A stretch of DNA of 64,000 nt from Carya illinoinensis (GCF_018687715.1 NC_056764.1:5086501-5150500); one strand, 5' to 3'; shown: positions 1 to 13,550, counted from the first letter of the stretch. Notes: a model not told the origin generated them from the sequence alone. A program made the numbers and translations.

Positions 1-606
1 TGTATGTAGCAAAATTCCTTTCTAGAAGGTATAATCGTTCCTCAAAGGCCAATTCTTTTCTTACCTTCGCATATCGTATTAAAAGAATAATTAATTTCCG
101 AAGATGTATCCGAACTGGACAAACCCATGAAATAGAGCATACCACAAGTTCGGGAAACATTGATTTCATTCCAATAAATATGATTAAAATATATCTGATC
201 TTACACAATCCGACCATAACACAACATAAAGAATGTAATACTCTTTTAACAATTCCTGACTTACACGGTAGCCATTCCAAACAGGTTGGAATTAAGAATT
301 CTTGCCTCTTCACTATTTTTTAGGGTCATATCCCTTTCAAACCTTAATACAACTTTATGCCGAGGAATGCCACAAAGGCAACAACAATGGTACAATATCC
401 CTTTACACAAATGATAAATGTAAAGACTACAAATATGTGCCGAGCATGACGAAATCGCTTCAATTCGTAGCTGCAAAACCACAGATAGCAGGTATGAACT
501 GCTAACGCTTGATCGGCACATTGGCTCCATTAAGGGTGAACTGAATCCCCAGTTCAAATCCTGGGAAATCATTTTCCAAGATTGCTAAAAAAAAGTACCC
601 TAAAGG
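1..606. other. 3' flank of the CSLC6-like gene
   Basis: This stretch lies downstream of the CSLC6-like stop codon (read on the minus strand) and probably holds its 3' UTR and the start of the next intergenic region. The short open frames here have no recognisable domains. I see no clear polyadenylation signal in the minus orientation. Confidence 0.5.
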
Positions 607-3600
607 TCAACTCACCTGCTCGCCTATCAGATCCAGACCAACAACTAAGAAACTGACTCCTTGGAATAATAGAAAATAGAAATGAATTCCTTGGGCAGAC
701 AACAAGCTTCTCACTGAGGCAGTTAACAAAATGAATGCAAGTGCCAGTTCCTTCCTATACAAACGGTTTCTTCTACTTTTCCCAGTTTTCTTTGACATCT
801 CTAGTTTGTTCAGCTCTTCCAGGCCTGAATCCGAGGACGACCTGAGAAGACTGATATTTTCCATTAGTGGATCAGATTCCTTCTCAAAGGCAACTAGGTC
901 TGTCTCTGATGATCTTCCCAATTTCTTCGTGACTATCCACTCATAAGAACTACCAAACCGAAACAATCCAGATATCATGGCATTAAACTTGGTCACGGAC
1001 ATGGTGTTCTCAAAAAGAAGGTAAGGAACTATAAATGGGAATGACCGTGGTGCAGGAAGGATGTTTAAGATAGACATGATTCCGGGAACATAACAAACAA
1101 CCCAAGATGGTAGCTGAGCTTCTGGCATGAACATGGTCATGGGAAGAATGATGCAGAAGAGGGTGAATGAATAAAATGGCAGGATAAGCTTCCTTAGGAG
1201 GAAGAAAAGAAATATCAAATTGGCTTTCTTGGCCAAACTCACCTGGAATGTGAAAGCAACTAACATTAACATGAGACATAACAAACTGGAAGCTGAAGTA
1301 CTTCATTTCCAAAATCAAAGCCACGCAGTAATGAAATAAATAACTTAATTTGAGTTAGAAGGATACTGGAATCATTTTGTTTGTTCATCGGTTCATCTTT
1401 ATGCTAAGTCTAAATGGAACTTTCCAAGTTTGTTATAGGAGAGAGCTATGATTAGTCAATCACATAATCCTTTGTTTCCTCAATATCTTAAGATTGAATT
1501 TAATACCTTCTGAATTTACGGATAATCAAGGTTGCTACACTTTCATCATATTCAATTCTTTCTGATAACTGCTAAATGTGATATAATGCAAATTACATCA
1601 TAAACAGATGAAACTTCCATACCTTTGAGCGGAGTATGTCTACAAAGCACAAACGGAACAGCTGCATTGGACCTGAATGCCATCGATGTTGCTGTTTCTT
1701 ATAAGCCTCATAGGATTCTGGGAGCTCACAAAGGCACTGCAAAAGTAGGAGTAAGTTTATTGATCATCTCACGAAGTGTAAAATTCTTTGTGCATGGCAA
1801 TTCATCACACCTTAACATCATTCAGATATATGAATTTCCAACCACAAAGATGAGCACGGACAGCAATGTCCATGTCCTCAACAGTTGTTCGTTCCAACCA
1901 GCCACCACATTCTTCAAGAGCTTTAATTCTCCAAACACCAGCAGTTCCATTAAACCCAAAGAAGTTTATAAACATGCCATTGACCTGTTGTTCAACCTCA
2001 AAGTGAAATGATAAGTTTACGTTCTGCAATCTTGTAAGCAAGTTCTCATCCTTGTTCACAAATGACCACCTTGTCTGGACCAATGCCAGATCATCATTTC
2101 CCTTCACAAAAAAAGTACACAAAAATTTGTAGTCAGATAATCAAAAATTTGCACATCACCTATGTCTGCAGAAAAATCCAAACATTTTTTTCTTTATTAA
2201 AACAAAAGCACCAAGAAAGTCCATAGATTATCAAGGTCGTGGGTTTGAGGAAAGGAAAAGTACAAGTTCTGAGCAAGAAAGATATCGGGAGTTGCTACAA
2301 GAATATGAAAGCTTGGATACTAGTCCAAGGGGCATAACCAGGTTGCAGATACAGTAAGCTAGAAATAGCTGCAGGAAGTGGCTATATGAATACCTTCATA
2401 GAACTATAAGACTATTGGTTGTCATGCGACAAGTAGATGATTTTTCTCTTTCTCTCATTTAAATGGTACTTATTCCCCTCATAAGAAAAAATGACGAGTG
2501 AAGTCACGGAGGATATGTGTACCTCATAAATAAATTAATAAATACTACTTGAATTTGTTTGTGCTTAAATGTGCACGTGTAAAACATATGCATTGGAGAC
2601 GTAAACTAATATATAAGCTGGCAATCTAAACATGTTCTTTTCTACTAAGAGTGCTTTCAATCAACACATGCTTTTAAGCATGCTGAATCAAATAGAGTCC
2701 TTAATAGAGAAAATAATGATTGCAAGATTACCTTAAAATAAGGAATAGTTTTCTTCAAGAAGTCGGGTCCTGGTTGAAAATCTGCATCAAAGATCGCCAC
2801 AAACTCATAATCTTTTACATAATCACAGCTCATTGCAGATTTGAGATTCCCAGCCTTATAGCCAGTGCGAATCAGACGATGTCTATATAATATGCGAACA
2901 CCCCTTTGTTGCCATTTCTGTACTTCTGCCTTGATAAGGAGTTGCACATCCAAGTCATCAGAATCATCTAAAACCTGTACAAGCATTCTCTCCTTTGGCC
3001 AGTCCTGGATACAAACTGCTGCAATAGATTGTTGGTAAACCTGTTTGGCACCCAAGCACAGTAGGTGTTAACAACTACTGAGAAAAAGGGAAAGAAAACA
3101 AAACAACATACAAGCTGCAAGATTTAATAATGAGTGATTAAGCACGTCATGTCCAAAAAGATGCTGAAGAAGCGCACTACAAAACTAAATATAAGCAACC
3201 AACTACCTGGCAGTAATATGGATGTCTGTCTACCTAGCAACTACAGTTCTCAATTTCCATTTGCATCACAACCTAATGTTAATTACAAGCAACTGCAAAT
3301 AATTACACAAAGTGCTATACAACATTCTAGAAGACACGACATCAGGTGGAGAATTCCATAGTGAAGATGCATAGGCAACAACCTTTCATTTTACCACGAC
3401 TATTGCACTACTACTGCAATTGGTGAACAATATTTGGAACTACGAAAAAGGTCATCCTGAAGAGAAACCAAGATTAAACATTGAGGTATACTAAAACTAC
3501 ACTCCTAATTGTCCACGGAAACACAAATTCACAGACCAGACCATATCAGAACTTCAACTTGAATTGAAAACTCATCGAACACAAAGCGTTCAACAATTTC

Positions 3601-4581
3601 AAGTAATGCCCAAACAGAAGTTACTTCAATATCACGAGAAAACAACCGCCAATCTATCAAACATTTTTAACAAGCTCAAAACAACTAGCATCAAATATAT
3701 ATGAGCGACTTGTCGCTCACCAGTGACGCGTTAATTAACAACTTATCAAGTCAACAGAAGTATCAGTATCCAACATGTAGCTTAACTATGGAATTCAAGT
3801 GCAACATTACAATAATTTAAGTTCAATTTACAAAAACAGTGTTTAAAGGGATTTGAAACCTACATGTTCTTACCTCCCTCTCATTGCACATTGGGATTTG
3901 CACCAATACCATCGGATAATAATCGGCATTTGCATTCTCCGCATCAGCGGCATATTCCATCGGTGCCACGGGCCTCAATCTCCGGAATTTGATCCAGAAA
4001 CATCCGAGAATCAAGGCGATGCGGTCCACCGACTGAATCAGAAACAGCACGATGCATACATTGGTTAAGCTCTGCAGCGGCGGAGCCAAGTAATTGGCGC
4101 GAATATCCAGCCAATTGGCGTACACGAACCCGACCATTCCCAACACCTCGGTGGCGGACGCCACTGAGGGCGGCCTGAAATGCCATCCTTTGAAGTAAGC
4201 GACGAGTTCGATGGACAACAAGAGCAGAACCACGACCAAGAACGCCTTGATCGCGCGGTAGAGACGCGAGGAGGACGAGTCGGCGGCGGAGTCCGGTGAG
4301 GAGATCCGACGGTTGGCAGTACGGAGAAGGGAAAGGAAGGCGGTGGTGAGGGAGGCAATGGAGGCGGCGATATGCTGGAACCTCAAGAGGCAGAGCCAGG
4401 AAAGCTGGCGAGCGCTACGAGAGCGGCCCTTGTCGACCGTCGGATCGGAGCTGATCTGGACTGAAAGAAAAGAAGTGGAATTAAGAGGATTGTCGGAGGA
4501 AGGTTGGGGAAGGAGCTCCAGGTCTTTGTCTCTCTGCTTGTTCCACCATTCCTGGAACTCGTAGTTCGGAGCTCGAGACAT
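607..4581 (-). CDS. CSLC6: CSLC6-like xyloglucan (beta-1,4-glucan) synthase
   Basis: This is a Golgi GT2 cellulose-synthase-like C protein. The family makes the beta-1,4-glucan backbone of xyloglucan from UDP-glucose. There are five exons on the minus strand: 3874-4581, 2732-3040, 1811-2101, 1623-1736 and 607-1242. All junctions are GT-AG and phase 0, giving 685 residues, close to the roughly 680 usual for the family. The N-terminus ([16 protein letters not shown]) and C-terminus ([10 protein letters not shown]) match CSLC6 as I remember it. GT2 motifs are present in order: the DD of VLDDSDD (about 261), DADF (about 321-324), TVED (412-415) and a QxxRW motif read as QQHRW (451-455). Membrane segments are visible near 113-130 and 171-198, with several more after residue 480. 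The ATG at 4581 is chosen because it begins the conserved N-terminus. Family and exon structure are secure. Assignment to CSLC6 rather than a sister CSLC rests on recall. Confidence 0.93.
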
Positions 4582-4745
4582 ACGAGTCTGTATAAATCCA
4601 ACACTAAGAGAATGTATGGGGTAGGAATATCTGGGAGATGGATCTACGTCAGAAGTGATTTGCTTAGTGAATGTGAGGAATCTGAGTGTGATCCTGAGGA
4701 GGAAGACGAGGGGCTCAGCCTCAGCTCAAAGCTATATTTAGAAAC
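4582..4745 (-). promoter_or_regulatory. Core promoter and 5' leader of the CSLC6-like gene
   Basis: On the minus strand a TATA-like element (CTAAATATAGC, around 4731-4741) lies about 150 bases upstream of the start codon. That predicts transcription starting near 4705 and a leader of about 120 bases. I found no minus-strand ATG in the predicted leader. This is a motif-based inference with no transcript evidence. Confidence 0.45.
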
Positions 4746-7740
4746 TGGGAAGAGCGCACATCAAGTTTAGCGGTCGTTTGCTCTCTCTGTGTCTCTGCTG
4801 TTTGTTTTCTTGCGCATAGTCTTTTAAGCAGCGATGGCCGATGGCGATGGGGGGTAGAGGAAGCAAGTTAAGCAACTAAGCATGTGCGGTGCGTTCCAGT
4901 GACTTCAACTTTCGTGTTCACATAGATCTGTGGTTAGATTAGCTGACGAGAGTGACACGCACGGGTATATTCTTATTTTTCAGGCTTTTATTATTTCGAC
5001 TCGCACGAAAATCTTGATCGCTTTGTACTAGTTATTAATTAACATTTGTCCATGTGTAATTTTCTTTTTTTAAGCTAGGATGCATTATTAAATGTTATAG
5101 CTAGCTAGGATGCATATATTGTATTCAACTTGTATTTTATCGTGAACATGTATTTCAAATTGGGCATTTGTAATCAAACCGTATGATGCTCATGAGCTAG
5201 AATGAATTCAACAACCTCAGCCTGATAGAGCAGGTTGCCACGCATCACTTCCATTCGTATATGTACTCGTTTTAAGCACTAAGCACCCCTCAGGCCAGGT
5301 GCCACTTACAATGCTTAAGAACAAATCAATGATTCCCCATTCCCTACCTGCATGTTGCTTTGAAACAAGACAAGCGCGCAATATCGGATCTCAGCTAAAA
5401 AGAATTAGCCTAGCTTGGGAATTGGAGCAACTCAGAGGCCTCCAGGCTCTTCCTCATTAATTAATGTTTTGTCCAACTCACCAAAATGAAATCGGCCTAA
5501 GCAAAAACAGCACAAATTTATCTCAAAATATCGTAACAGTAGCCTCATTCGGTAACTATCATGATGATGAATCCCAATCCTTCTTCATCAAGGGCATAAC
5601 CTGAAATCCAGCCTCGTTTAACTCTAGCTGTTTTTTTCTTATTTTATGATCCATTGGAAAGTAATGAACTTCTTCATCTGTTAATAACTTTCCTTGGCAA
5701 AATGGGAAGATTCAAGATTTGCCCAATTATTTTTGACTCGAGTCGATACTTGTTAGCAATTCTCCTAATGCATCTATCCAAAAAGTGTTGGATAGACTCA
5801 TCCTTACAAATATAACATGGGCCCACTATAACTTGACACTCAAAACTATCTTCGATCTTCACAATTTCTGTTCAATACTGGACAACTTAGGCCCATGTCC
5901 TATAAGGCCCTTGTGTATATGAATGGGCCTTAACCTATAAAGCCCATTGATATATAGTGGCGAACTGGACAGAAACTTTGGGTCTCTGCTGGACCCAGGA
6001 AAGAAGACGCCATTTTGGGCCACGACTGTTTCAAGGCCGACAAACCTTCATTGCGAGCTTATCGTAGGTAAGAAACTGGTTGTGGAAATGAATGTTTTCT
6101 TTTTTCACAAACTTTCTATTACATAATCTATTATGAAATATTAATTATATTTTGTAGTGTAGTTCCAAAATATTTAAATCCCATTAATCCAACTAGTACT
6201 GCATATCAGGAAAAAGATCATTTGAGTAGAATTTGAGGCCTCAAGTGGAAGAAAGATACGCACCTAGAACCATAACTTTCTAGTACTCGAAGTCCTAAAG
6301 TTCGATATTAAGAACTCGAGGGTATATATTTTCTCTAAAAGAGGATATAATTCTCCTGCATCAAAAGGAAGATACGGTATTCTCGTACTCATTAATCTAT
6401 GACATTCCCTCACATCTCCTTAAGCTAGCAAGCAACTTGATCATTCGAGAAGATATCATAGCTCCAGAATCTCAACGATCGGGGGGGATCATGATTTCTA
6501 TTGTTTCAAGTCAGAACTTGTTCATAGCAGTATCGTTTAAGATCGAGTTTGTAAACCTGAGCAGATGATCATTAGATTATAATCAACTGATCTTCATAAG
6601 TTCACATTATCGAAGTACGTACTAATGATCCCCACTGTCCACATGTCATGTCACAATCATAGAAATCAGGTGTCAAAATCTTGAACTGCCGACAATGGGA
6701 TTAATGCAGTTAATGCAGACGTTGATTTAGTCGTCGTACCATTCGTATATTATATCCCAGAATGCATCCAAGTATCGGCCATTTACGTGTCGACTGAGAA
6801 CCGAAAAACCAACTCATAAGGGTTAATATTTCTCCGACAGAAGCAATCAACATCATATGCACGAAGCAAGAGTTTCTGTGTCGGTGTGATATATATAACA
6901 GATAGCTGATGGATCGAAGGGCGCTGGGAGTCTTAGGACAGATCAGAAAGTAGGATTTTCGGCGAGTTTTCTCATTTCTTTCTTTAAGGTATTTGCTTTT
7001 CTTGTGAAGCTCGTTGTAGTAATGCTTGCTGGACCACAATCATGCATTGGCGGCTTAACTTTTGCGATGATGGAAAGAAAACTCGCTCAGTTTCTTAGTA
7101 CGATTGAGATTAGGCTGATTAGCTCCTCTTCCTACTTACGTGGGACTCCAAAACGCGTTTCACGTGTTCAAATCCACCTCCGAAATAAGCATTTTGTCTC
7201 CTTTGATTGTCTCCCCATACACATCGTCACTACTTGATTCTGTAAAAAGGTTCTTGCACCAATATATTATATCCATGAAGCTAATTGAATATTGATCAAT
7301 AGTAGTATACAAAAATATATATATATATATTCTGATTGCAATATAGATATAAAAATATAATTTATCATATATTCATGGATTTAAACAGTGAAATATCTAT
7401 TCTTAATAAGGGCTTTACATCTTCAGTCTAAAAATTGCCGTTCTCAGTCGATATATATATATATCCAAAAATGTTAATATGTCCCCCGAAGTATATGGCT
7501 GGAGTTGTCTACTGACGGCATGTTACCATCATGTGACATATGTGATGTCACGTGGTTTATTGAAAAGAGTAAAGACACAAGCACATAGGCATGGGGAGAA
7601 TTTAAGATTTCATTCTACTACAAGAAAAACGGATTTTTGTGATCAATTTATTGTAACGAAAAGACTATTAACAACCAAAAATCCAACAATAACCCCAGCC
7701 GGAGCTACCTCCTAAGCATTTCCCAAATAAAAATGGAAAA
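4746..7740. other. Intergenic, no supported gene
   Basis: No coding region is supported here. Open frames are short and lack recognisable domains. One weak exception is 5674-5862 on the minus strand, where a C-x2-C-x6-H-x4-C spacing resembles the zinc-binding tail of LINE reverse transcriptases. A cluster of GGCCCA/TGGGCC-type motifs lies at 5886-5950. AT dinucleotide runs are present near 7315-7332 and 7452-7464. Confidence 0.5.
5886..6065 (+). promoter_or_regulatory. Promoter-like cluster of site II (TGGGCC) motifs
   Basis: At least four GGCCCA/TGGGCC or related AGCCCA motifs occur within about 60 bases (near 5889, 5904, 5923 and 5940), with another GGGCC near 6018. Such site II elements bind TCP factors and are typical of promoters of plant housekeeping genes. 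A sequence resembling a 5' splice site (TAG|GTAAGA) follows at about 6066. No coding exon can be found downstream, so this may be a promoter relic or the start of a non-coding transcript. Confidence 0.3.
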
Positions 7741-7910
7741 ATATAGTTGCAAGCACAATTATGTACTAATTTGTACACCAATGTGATGTGATTGGTCAAA
7801 AAGTAGATTTTATTGAAAATAATGTTAATTTAAATTTTAAATATGAATAAATTAATATTGGTATATAAATTAATGCGCGACTGTGCTTGTATATAGCAAA
7901 ACTCAACAAA
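7741..7910 (+). repeat. Dispersed AT-rich repeat, family R1, copy 1
   Basis: This segment contains the run 'gattggtcaaaaagtagat' followed by an AT-rich tract and 'gtatataaattaatgcg'. Recognisable diverged copies occur at about 25180-25345 (reverse) and 45110-45265 (direct). Three copies in one window indicate an interspersed element, probably a short non-autonomous transposon. I could not define its ends. Confidence 0.5.
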
Positions 7911-9124
7911 AATATACCTTAGAAAAGCATTTAAAAGTCTTTTAAAAGAAATGTATTAAAAGAACATATGACTTTTTGGTAAAATAGTCGAGGACGACTT
8001 TCAAAAGGCAAGAGTTTTGAGAGGGAACATAGAGGTTTTTTAAGACGCAAGCTAGAAATTTCGGACTTAACTTTTGGCGGCCATCGGCGATCTATACATG
8101 GCTTTGCCACCGCATCCATGCAAGTACTGATAGAAATTGAAACACGAGTGACGGTGATATTGCATGATCTGTATAATATTCTACTACAAAATTTCCTAGC
8201 TTGAAAAAACTTTTCGGGGAATTTGACTGTAAGAGATCATGATTGACCTTTGAATGCAGAAAAACAAAAACACGCTTACATGAGTTGTAGAGCATGAAAT
8301 AATAATGCATGGTTGGTGAAAAATATGATGCTTTTTCTGTTTTCTCCCCCTACAAAGGAATGCACCAACCAAAGTTAAAACCCTACAAAAGTCTCTTCCT
8401 AAGTTCAAAGAACAAAGACCCCAAGATCATGAAAAACAACAGATTGGTAGAAAAGCTTCTTAATTCCCAATGTAGCTAAAAAAAAAAAAAAAAAAAAAAA
8501 AACCCCTAATGCATGATGGTTGATTGAACAGCGACAGCTTGGTTATAAGATCATCTATACCTATCAAAATGATCATTAATTATAGTACTACTCTTTAAAC
8601 AACCACTGTCCTTTATATCTTCACATGAGATCCCATCCTTTAATGGTAGGGTCTTTGTATTATTCTCATCGTTTGGTGGGAAAATCTATATGATCTGATT
8701 CGTGGAGAGACGTCGAAGCTTTTACGTTCAATCAAAGACGTTGATTTCAGGGTTTTGATTGTGACAATTCAGCTGCTAAGGGTAAAATTCCCTAATCTAA
8801 GTAGCTAGGTTACTAGAATCATCACTATCATGTTCAACTCAACTCACATGCAGCTGTAAAAGTTATTAACTAAAGCTACATTTTCATGACTTGGTGGTCT
8901 ATTTTATGAAAAGAAATGGTGAACGAAAAGTCGAAAAAAACTGCTCATGTTGATTATTAATTCACATTTAACCAAAATTGCAAGCGTTCCAAGTGAAGGA
9001 GTTGGGACCTCCATGATCAATATCATATGCAGACCTAAACAAGTAGTTTTCTTTGCAGATGATGGAATCCAAGTTTTAAAGATCAAGCGAATTGAAAAAA
9101 AGGGTATCAGCCAAGCTTAATTGT
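7911..9124. other. Intergenic, no supported gene
   Basis: No coding signal is recognised. A 25-base A run lies at 8478-8502. It could be the tail of an old retroposed sequence, but I see no recognisable source gene next to it. Confidence 0.4.
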
Positions 9125-9270
9125 AAAGTACGTAATTGTCGTATAATCACTTTGAAAAATAGTGAGATTTACAATTAAAAAATTAATTTTTTTTACGTGA
9201 ATCCAATATTTTATTTACTCTTTTCAAAATAATTATACAATAATTATATAATTTACCATTACAAATATCT
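9125..9270. repeat. MITE-like inverted repeat, family R2, copy 1
   Basis: A left arm with 'gtaattgtcgtataatcact' is partly complementary to the right arm around 'aattatacaataattata', with a spacer rich in 'ttaattttttt'. The same architecture and wording recur at 15295-15460 and 29125-29315. The family looks like a short non-autonomous DNA transposon. Confidence 0.45.
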
Positions 9271-10808
9271 TTTTTCTATTATATATGACCCCTAAGGAAT
9301 ATTGATCCAGCTTAAGCCACCAAAGCATGAATAAAACAGCCAAGGAAATTGATTAAAAATAAATAAATAGAGTAGTATATAGCGAGGTACCAATCCCTAG
9401 CGAGGTAGCATTATGATTGGGCCTTTTTAAACTTTTAGGAGACAGAACTGTCACATGAGCATCCATTACTGTCTTTAAAAATTTTCTTATCATTGATGAT
9501 GAATATATTTAAATAGGTATGCATTATTAAATGAATTAATGAATTGTTATGTAAATATTATATATACAGCTCCACATTCAAGGCATCTTTCTACTAATTA
9601 AATAATTTGAATTACAGATATCAATAATAGACCCCAGTATAATAATGTTCAAGACTGCAATACACAGAAATCTTTTACTGAATCCCAGAAATTGGATTTT
9701 CAACACATGCAGTCTTTTAAAAAACAAAAAGCTGATTGGTCAATTTTTTAATTTTATTTTTTAAGTATCTTTACAAACCTGAACTCCACTACATACCCTT
9801 TTCTATATTCATATTATTTTTTTAAAAGCAGGTAAGATTATAAATGTTATTTGATTCAATGGACCTAGTCAGAATCTCACCACTGCCAACCTGGGATTCC
9901 TTTTGATGTTCTTTTTTATATTATAAATAATTTCAACTTTTCTTAAAGGAGTGGTAGTTCTAACTTCTAACCTTTCTTGATTTAACTTGTCTTTTTTTTT
10001 TTTTTTTTTTTTTAATTCTGCACTGTAAAAAGGGGAACAGAAGCTTCTGCCTTTTGGTAAATTGTGAAAATTACAGTAACAAAAAATCAGCCAGAAATCA
10101 TGGTTGTTGAACCCATGTCAAGATAAAACCAAATGTCCTAATCCTTCAAATTAGACATTTTTTAGTGCAAAGCCCCACTTACACAGCTGGTTACAACCCA
10201 ATACAGAATAAAATATACTAGATTAAATGATTTAACAGTTAACAGTGTGCAATTGACATGACCCAAAGGCAATTTATAAGTAGAATTGCCAAATTTCTTG
10301 TTGAATTGATGTCATGTTATTCATACATAAGACAAAATATCCAACAGGATGGATAATGAAAGCTGGTTGCTAGAAATCTCTTCCTCTCTAATTAGCACTG
10401 TAATTGCTATCTTACATGTGGTGTTTCTAATACTTCTGCACCAAAAGACATTTCTGATTCTGGGATTTTACACTGGATTTCTTCTAAAGAGAATAAAATA
10501 GAAACACCTCAAAAAATTTAGACAACAAAATCACATTGACAGGATAATATATAACTAAAATAAGAGGAAAAAAATGTTCACTTCATGAGACCTACAGATG
10601 AATGGCTTAGCGGTTCATGGAATAAATCCGAATTAAATCTGTTGATGTCTTGTATATACAACAGCCAACAATTAGTGACTGGTGCAGTCAGAGCTCAACT
10701 TTCGTATGCGTTGCTTGATCTGAGAGTACTGCATGATCAGAATACTTAACATGGTCACGATGTTGTGTATATAAATAAAACGTTCAAAGGAAAAACTGAT
10801 TGCCTTGA
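9271..10808. other. Intergenic and 3' flank of the bHLH gene
   Basis: No gene is supported. A 22-base T run lies at 9992-10013. The right end must contain the 3' UTR of the minus-strand bHLH gene, but I could not place its polyadenylation site. Confidence 0.4.
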
Positions 10809-12986
10809 TTAATTTTTTTCCTCACCATGGAAGTCTCGTGGCTGGATTGCTGTTTCCCCGTTGGTATTTTGACCAAAACCCATCTGTACAAGGGTTTGCA
10901 GGTCATCTTCGCCGTACATTGGGTACTGAAAAAGATCAAAGAAAGGGAGTTAGACGAGAGAAATAATAAAATTTTGTAGACTCGAGAGGTATTTGTGGAA
11001 AAATTCACTTACTTGAGAGACAATCTCGCTATATCCATTGAGTGGAGGTAATTGCACGCCAAGACTTTGGCATAGTGCAGTATTTAATGGGTCCACTGGG
11101 CATTGGGTCGCTGTCCCATTAGATACGTTGGTATGCAGTGCCGGATTTTGTTGGGGTTGATGACCATAAAAAGCTGGTGCCGAGGAATCTAATGGGAATA
11201 TTGCGTGTGGAGAAGGGTTGTTTGATCGAAATATCTATACACAAAATGCCGAGGAATTTGAAGTCAGAAGAATTGGAACGATAGAGAATGAAAGAAGCTA
11301 TTGCGTCATGGGAAGGAACTTACATCTTTGGAGATCGGACCATCCATGTTGAAGTCCATCCTGGTATTGACAGAAGCCAATTTCATGGAGAGGAACTGAA
11401 ACAAAATAAACATATTAATCAGCAAGGGAACTTAAATTCACGAACACGAACACAAACTGTTGATTTGACCAGAGTTTAATTTACCTCGACTTGACGTTGC
11501 AATGACTGGACGTAGTTTATAATTTCGTCAAGCATAAGTGCTTTTCCTGTGACCTGAAATGGAAAATCGAAGGCCATAGATTAATACACGAAATATTTCA
11601 TGCAATCTGTTTTTTGTGTTCAGAATTTTCCATTTTCTCCCACCTTATTGCAACCAGGCACTAGATCTTGCAGAAGCTTCATCCTTTCGCTAATCTTCTC
11701 TCTTCGGACCTGTCGAAAACAATCAATGTCAAATGCGAAGTTCGGCATGACATTGTATGACGATTTGGAGAGAATCGAAACAGAGATTCCTACTCTTTCG
11801 GCGAGACTATGGCTGTCGGTTGCCTGACCCCTTCTTGCTCTGACATGAATGTAGTCCTTGGGAGGCTCAGGAGGCTTTGTACTAGACTTGCTCTGTTTTT
11901 CATCCCCTGCACATCTTGTACTGCCTTTAGTTTCTTCCTCTGCTTTTACAGGGCCATTTTCATTTCCTTTTGCCTCAGTCGTCTTGCATCTCTTTGCATT
12001 CGACTTGTCGTTAGCTTCCTCCGCCTGAAATCAAAGCACTCCCAAGTTTTACAAATGCTCGACTAAATCAAAATCAAAAAATTGGATAAAATTGACTTGC
12101 TGATCTATACCTTTGTAGCCTCCTTTGCTTTTCCCTTGGAAGCCGTCTTTCTTTTCCTTGAATTCACATCATTGGAACCTTTCAACCCTGTCTCCCCTTT
12201 TATTTGTTCAGAGACTGTGGATTCATCTTGAGAATTCGCCAATTCAGTTCGATCCTGCAATGGGGAATTGTTGTTTTCCAGGGCACCTATTTGAGGTCCG
12301 AGTGCGTTCAGAGAAGGACTGCTCGAAACTTTGGGGAGCCTCCCAGTATCCATTGGTAGATACGATCTACAAGGGAGATCAGTATTCTTTATCCCGAATT
12401 GGCTCGTCCGACCGTTGAAACTCTTGCTGCCAAAGCGGGAGAATCTGGCAGCCCTCTCAGCAAATCCAGGGTCAGCGGAGAAATCTGCCACACTCGAATT
12501 CAAAGGCATCGATTTTCCCAAGCTGGGTAAGTTTTCTTTTACCAAGTGATCCATCCTCGGCACGTTTAGCTTTGGAGGAGAATTCAAAGGCGTACTATAA
12601 CAGGAAGTGTTGGCACGGGTATTTCCACCAATGTAAGAAGCTAACAAGGGCGGAGAATGCGGCGAGATATCCCCAGAATTGCCAATGTTTCCCAGCTTCC
12701 CAATCAACTCCCTAATCACAAAGCTGTCATTGGACAAGTTGGTATTTGACGCTGCAGGTGAGGACACCATTGAACTCAGGGCCGAGTCGAAGTGGACGCC
12801 ATGATCCAATGACTTTTCCCATTTACGATTCAAGAAGCAATCTTGGGATTGCTCGGACAAGCAATTCACCTCGGTCCCTTGAATTTCCATGGCGGATGAA
12901 AGAGAGTGCCACATGGGCATTGAAGCTGACGATTCAAAATGAAGCGACGGAGGGACTCCTGCATTAAGAAAAAACTCGTTCTCCAT
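10809..12986 (-). CDS. bHLH62/bHLH78-like transcription factor
   Basis: This is a nuclear basic helix-loop-helix DNA-binding protein of plant subfamily XII (bHLH62/78/49 and CIB relatives). The family binds G-box/E-box DNA and acts in cell elongation, flowering and light responses. Seven exons on the minus strand (12111-12986, 11794-12024, 11644-11709, 11485-11553, 11324-11395, 11013-11234, 10809-10925), all GT-AG and phase 0, give 550 residues. The N-terminus begins [10 protein letters not shown] and is followed by a long Ser/Asn-rich region. A Lys-rich stretch near 280-292 may be a nuclear localisation signal. The bHLH domain spans about 345-414, with [16 protein letters not shown] at its start and the His/Glu/Arg DNA-contact residues near 364, 368 and 372. 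The domain is split across exons 2-5, with exons of only 66-72 bases in the HLH, as is usual for this group. Subfamily is confident. The exact orthologue is not. Confidence 0.92.
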
Positions 12987-13550
12987 CGAGAAACACTTGA
13001 AAAAGAGAGGCTAAATCCAGGTAAGTTATTGCTAATTGGGATCTATTTGGGGCTTAAACTGATGCTTCACCAGCTAAGCTCTAACCAGTTGGAAGTCTTG
13101 GGGTCCTATTGCTAATTTAGAAGTTAATAAAAGGAAGGTGGTGTGGCAAAGAGGGGGTTGGAATGATTGAATGTGGGCTCAATATGATTGCATTTGAGGT
13201 AAATGGGAAGAGTTGGGTGAGGGAAGGGAGAATATGTTCGGTGAAGTAAAAGCCAACCGAAAGCTCAGTGAAAGAAGAGAGAGGAGGGAGGGGGGGGGAA
13301 GGGAAAGGGTAGTGTGGTGATGAAGTTAAATAGGAAAGGGAGAACAGAAAAAACAAATAACCAGAAAAGAAAAAATAATGACCTAAAACGAGTAGGATAT
13401 GTTTGACCTTTTTTTAAAGTCTTTTTTTCTACTTTCTTCTTTCTTTTTACAGTTGTAATTCTTCTCTTTCTCTTCTCACGTAGAAAGTGGAAGAAGAAGT
13501 AAGGAGATGTCGCCGGAAAGTACTGGAACGTAGGCCATGACTCATGCAAG
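12987..13550 (-). promoter_or_regulatory. Probable leader/promoter of the bHLH gene
   Basis: Directly upstream of the bHLH start codon the transcribed strand is strongly pyrimidine-rich (GA-rich as written, 13130-13520), typical of plant leaders and proximal promoters. A tiny upstream frame (ATG at 13193, four codons then TGA at 13179) would lie in the leader if transcription starts beyond it. I could not locate a TATA box. Confidence 0.35.

Noticed and set aside
4065..4604. Several frames on both strands over CSLC6 exon 1
   Set aside because: They are shadows of the GC-rich first exon. The Arg/Ser/Pro-rich translations are typical of out-of-frame reading.
5674..5862. Minus-strand frame with C-x2-C-x6-H-x4-C spacing
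   Set aside because: The spacing matches the LINE zinc-binding tail, but there is no other LINE sequence nearby, so it is not called as a feature.
8478..8502. A25 run as the tail of a processed pseudogene
   Set aside because: No recognisable gene sequence or target duplication next to it.
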